A stretch of 64,000 bases of DNA from Thiohalocapsa sp. PB-PSB1 (GTDB lineage Bacteria; Pseudomonadota; Gammaproteobacteria; Chromatiales; Chromatiaceae): contig CP050890.1 in NCBI GenBank assembly GCA_016745215.1, positions 2,666,001-2,730,000 on the forward strand. The letters run 5' to 3'. Every line of letters begins with the position of its first letter. The stretch's first letter is position 1. The notes under the pieces were generated by a model. It was given only the letters and a program-made list of their open reading frames with translations, did no database searches and had not been told where the DNA came from. Below are positions 63,975 to 64,000 of this stretch, piece by piece. Made by a program: the position numbers and the translations under genes.

Positions 63975-64000
63975 GAGAAGCTTGACAAGGTGGGTAAAGT

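Overview
The window is from a gammaproteobacterial chromosome with mixed base composition. The opening gene order hemA-prfA-prmC, divergent from a TPR gene-ispE-tRNA(Gln)-prs-rplY-pth, is a classic gammaproteobacterial core block. A glcDEF operon, thiO/ispH, a cfa/DUF1365/amine-oxidase operon and a kaiB-linked signalling cluster would fit a Chromatiales-type or related environmental lineage, but the sequence does not fix the genus.

Layout. (1) 1-9 kb: core genes, with copies of a dispersed intergenic repeat between them. (2) 9-17 kb: mobile-element graveyard. It holds two copies of an ISL3-remnant + RAYT module, a third RAYT copy, an IS91 relic, a secreted protein of unknown function and a DUF4062-phosphoribosyltransferase-like gene. 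(3) about 13.8-34.5 kb: a chromosomal integron read leftward. A truncated integron integrase (34003-34566, +) is followed by an attI-type junction at 33820/33821 and then by cassettes on the minus strand. They are separated by eight attC sites (32054, 28339, 27404, 26521, 26163, 22746, 22388, 17236) plus one broken one (15109). In every intact cassette the first seven bases pair exactly with that cassette's own R'' box. The cassettes carry an IS91-type HUH transposase, an M64 peptidase/VWA protein, a toxin-antitoxin pair, a membrane receiver-like protein, a four-gene operon (nucleotidyltransferase, SAICAR-synthetase-like, AbrB-like, P-loop kinase), two copies of a 358-bp ORF-poor cassette, and a lipoprotein gene split by nested insertion sequences. 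(4) 34.5-56.3 kb: core and lifestyle genes: tRNA(Thr), thiO, ispH, glcDEF, MaoC, PilZ, cfa operon, MoxR/VWA pair, PAS-GGDEF-EAL protein, and a kaiB-histidine kinase-receiver-kaiB cluster without kaiC. (5) 56.4-64 kb: a second attC cassette array, read rightward and without a visible integrase. It carries a zeta-kinase remnant, two near-identical IS91-type cassettes, PIN and DUF4258 toxin modules, a PEP-CTERM lectin gene broken by two MITEs, and a peptidoglycan-binding gene broken by a stop codon and a MITE.

The most notable observations are these. Three IS91-family HUH transposase genes sit inside cassette borders that obey the integron R'/R'' pairing rule. The attC hairpin tip of one IS91 cassette is the exact reverse complement of the other's. 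A four-gene nucleotide-chemistry cassette looks like an undescribed system. Several broken genes can be restored in frame once the insertions and their target duplications are removed.
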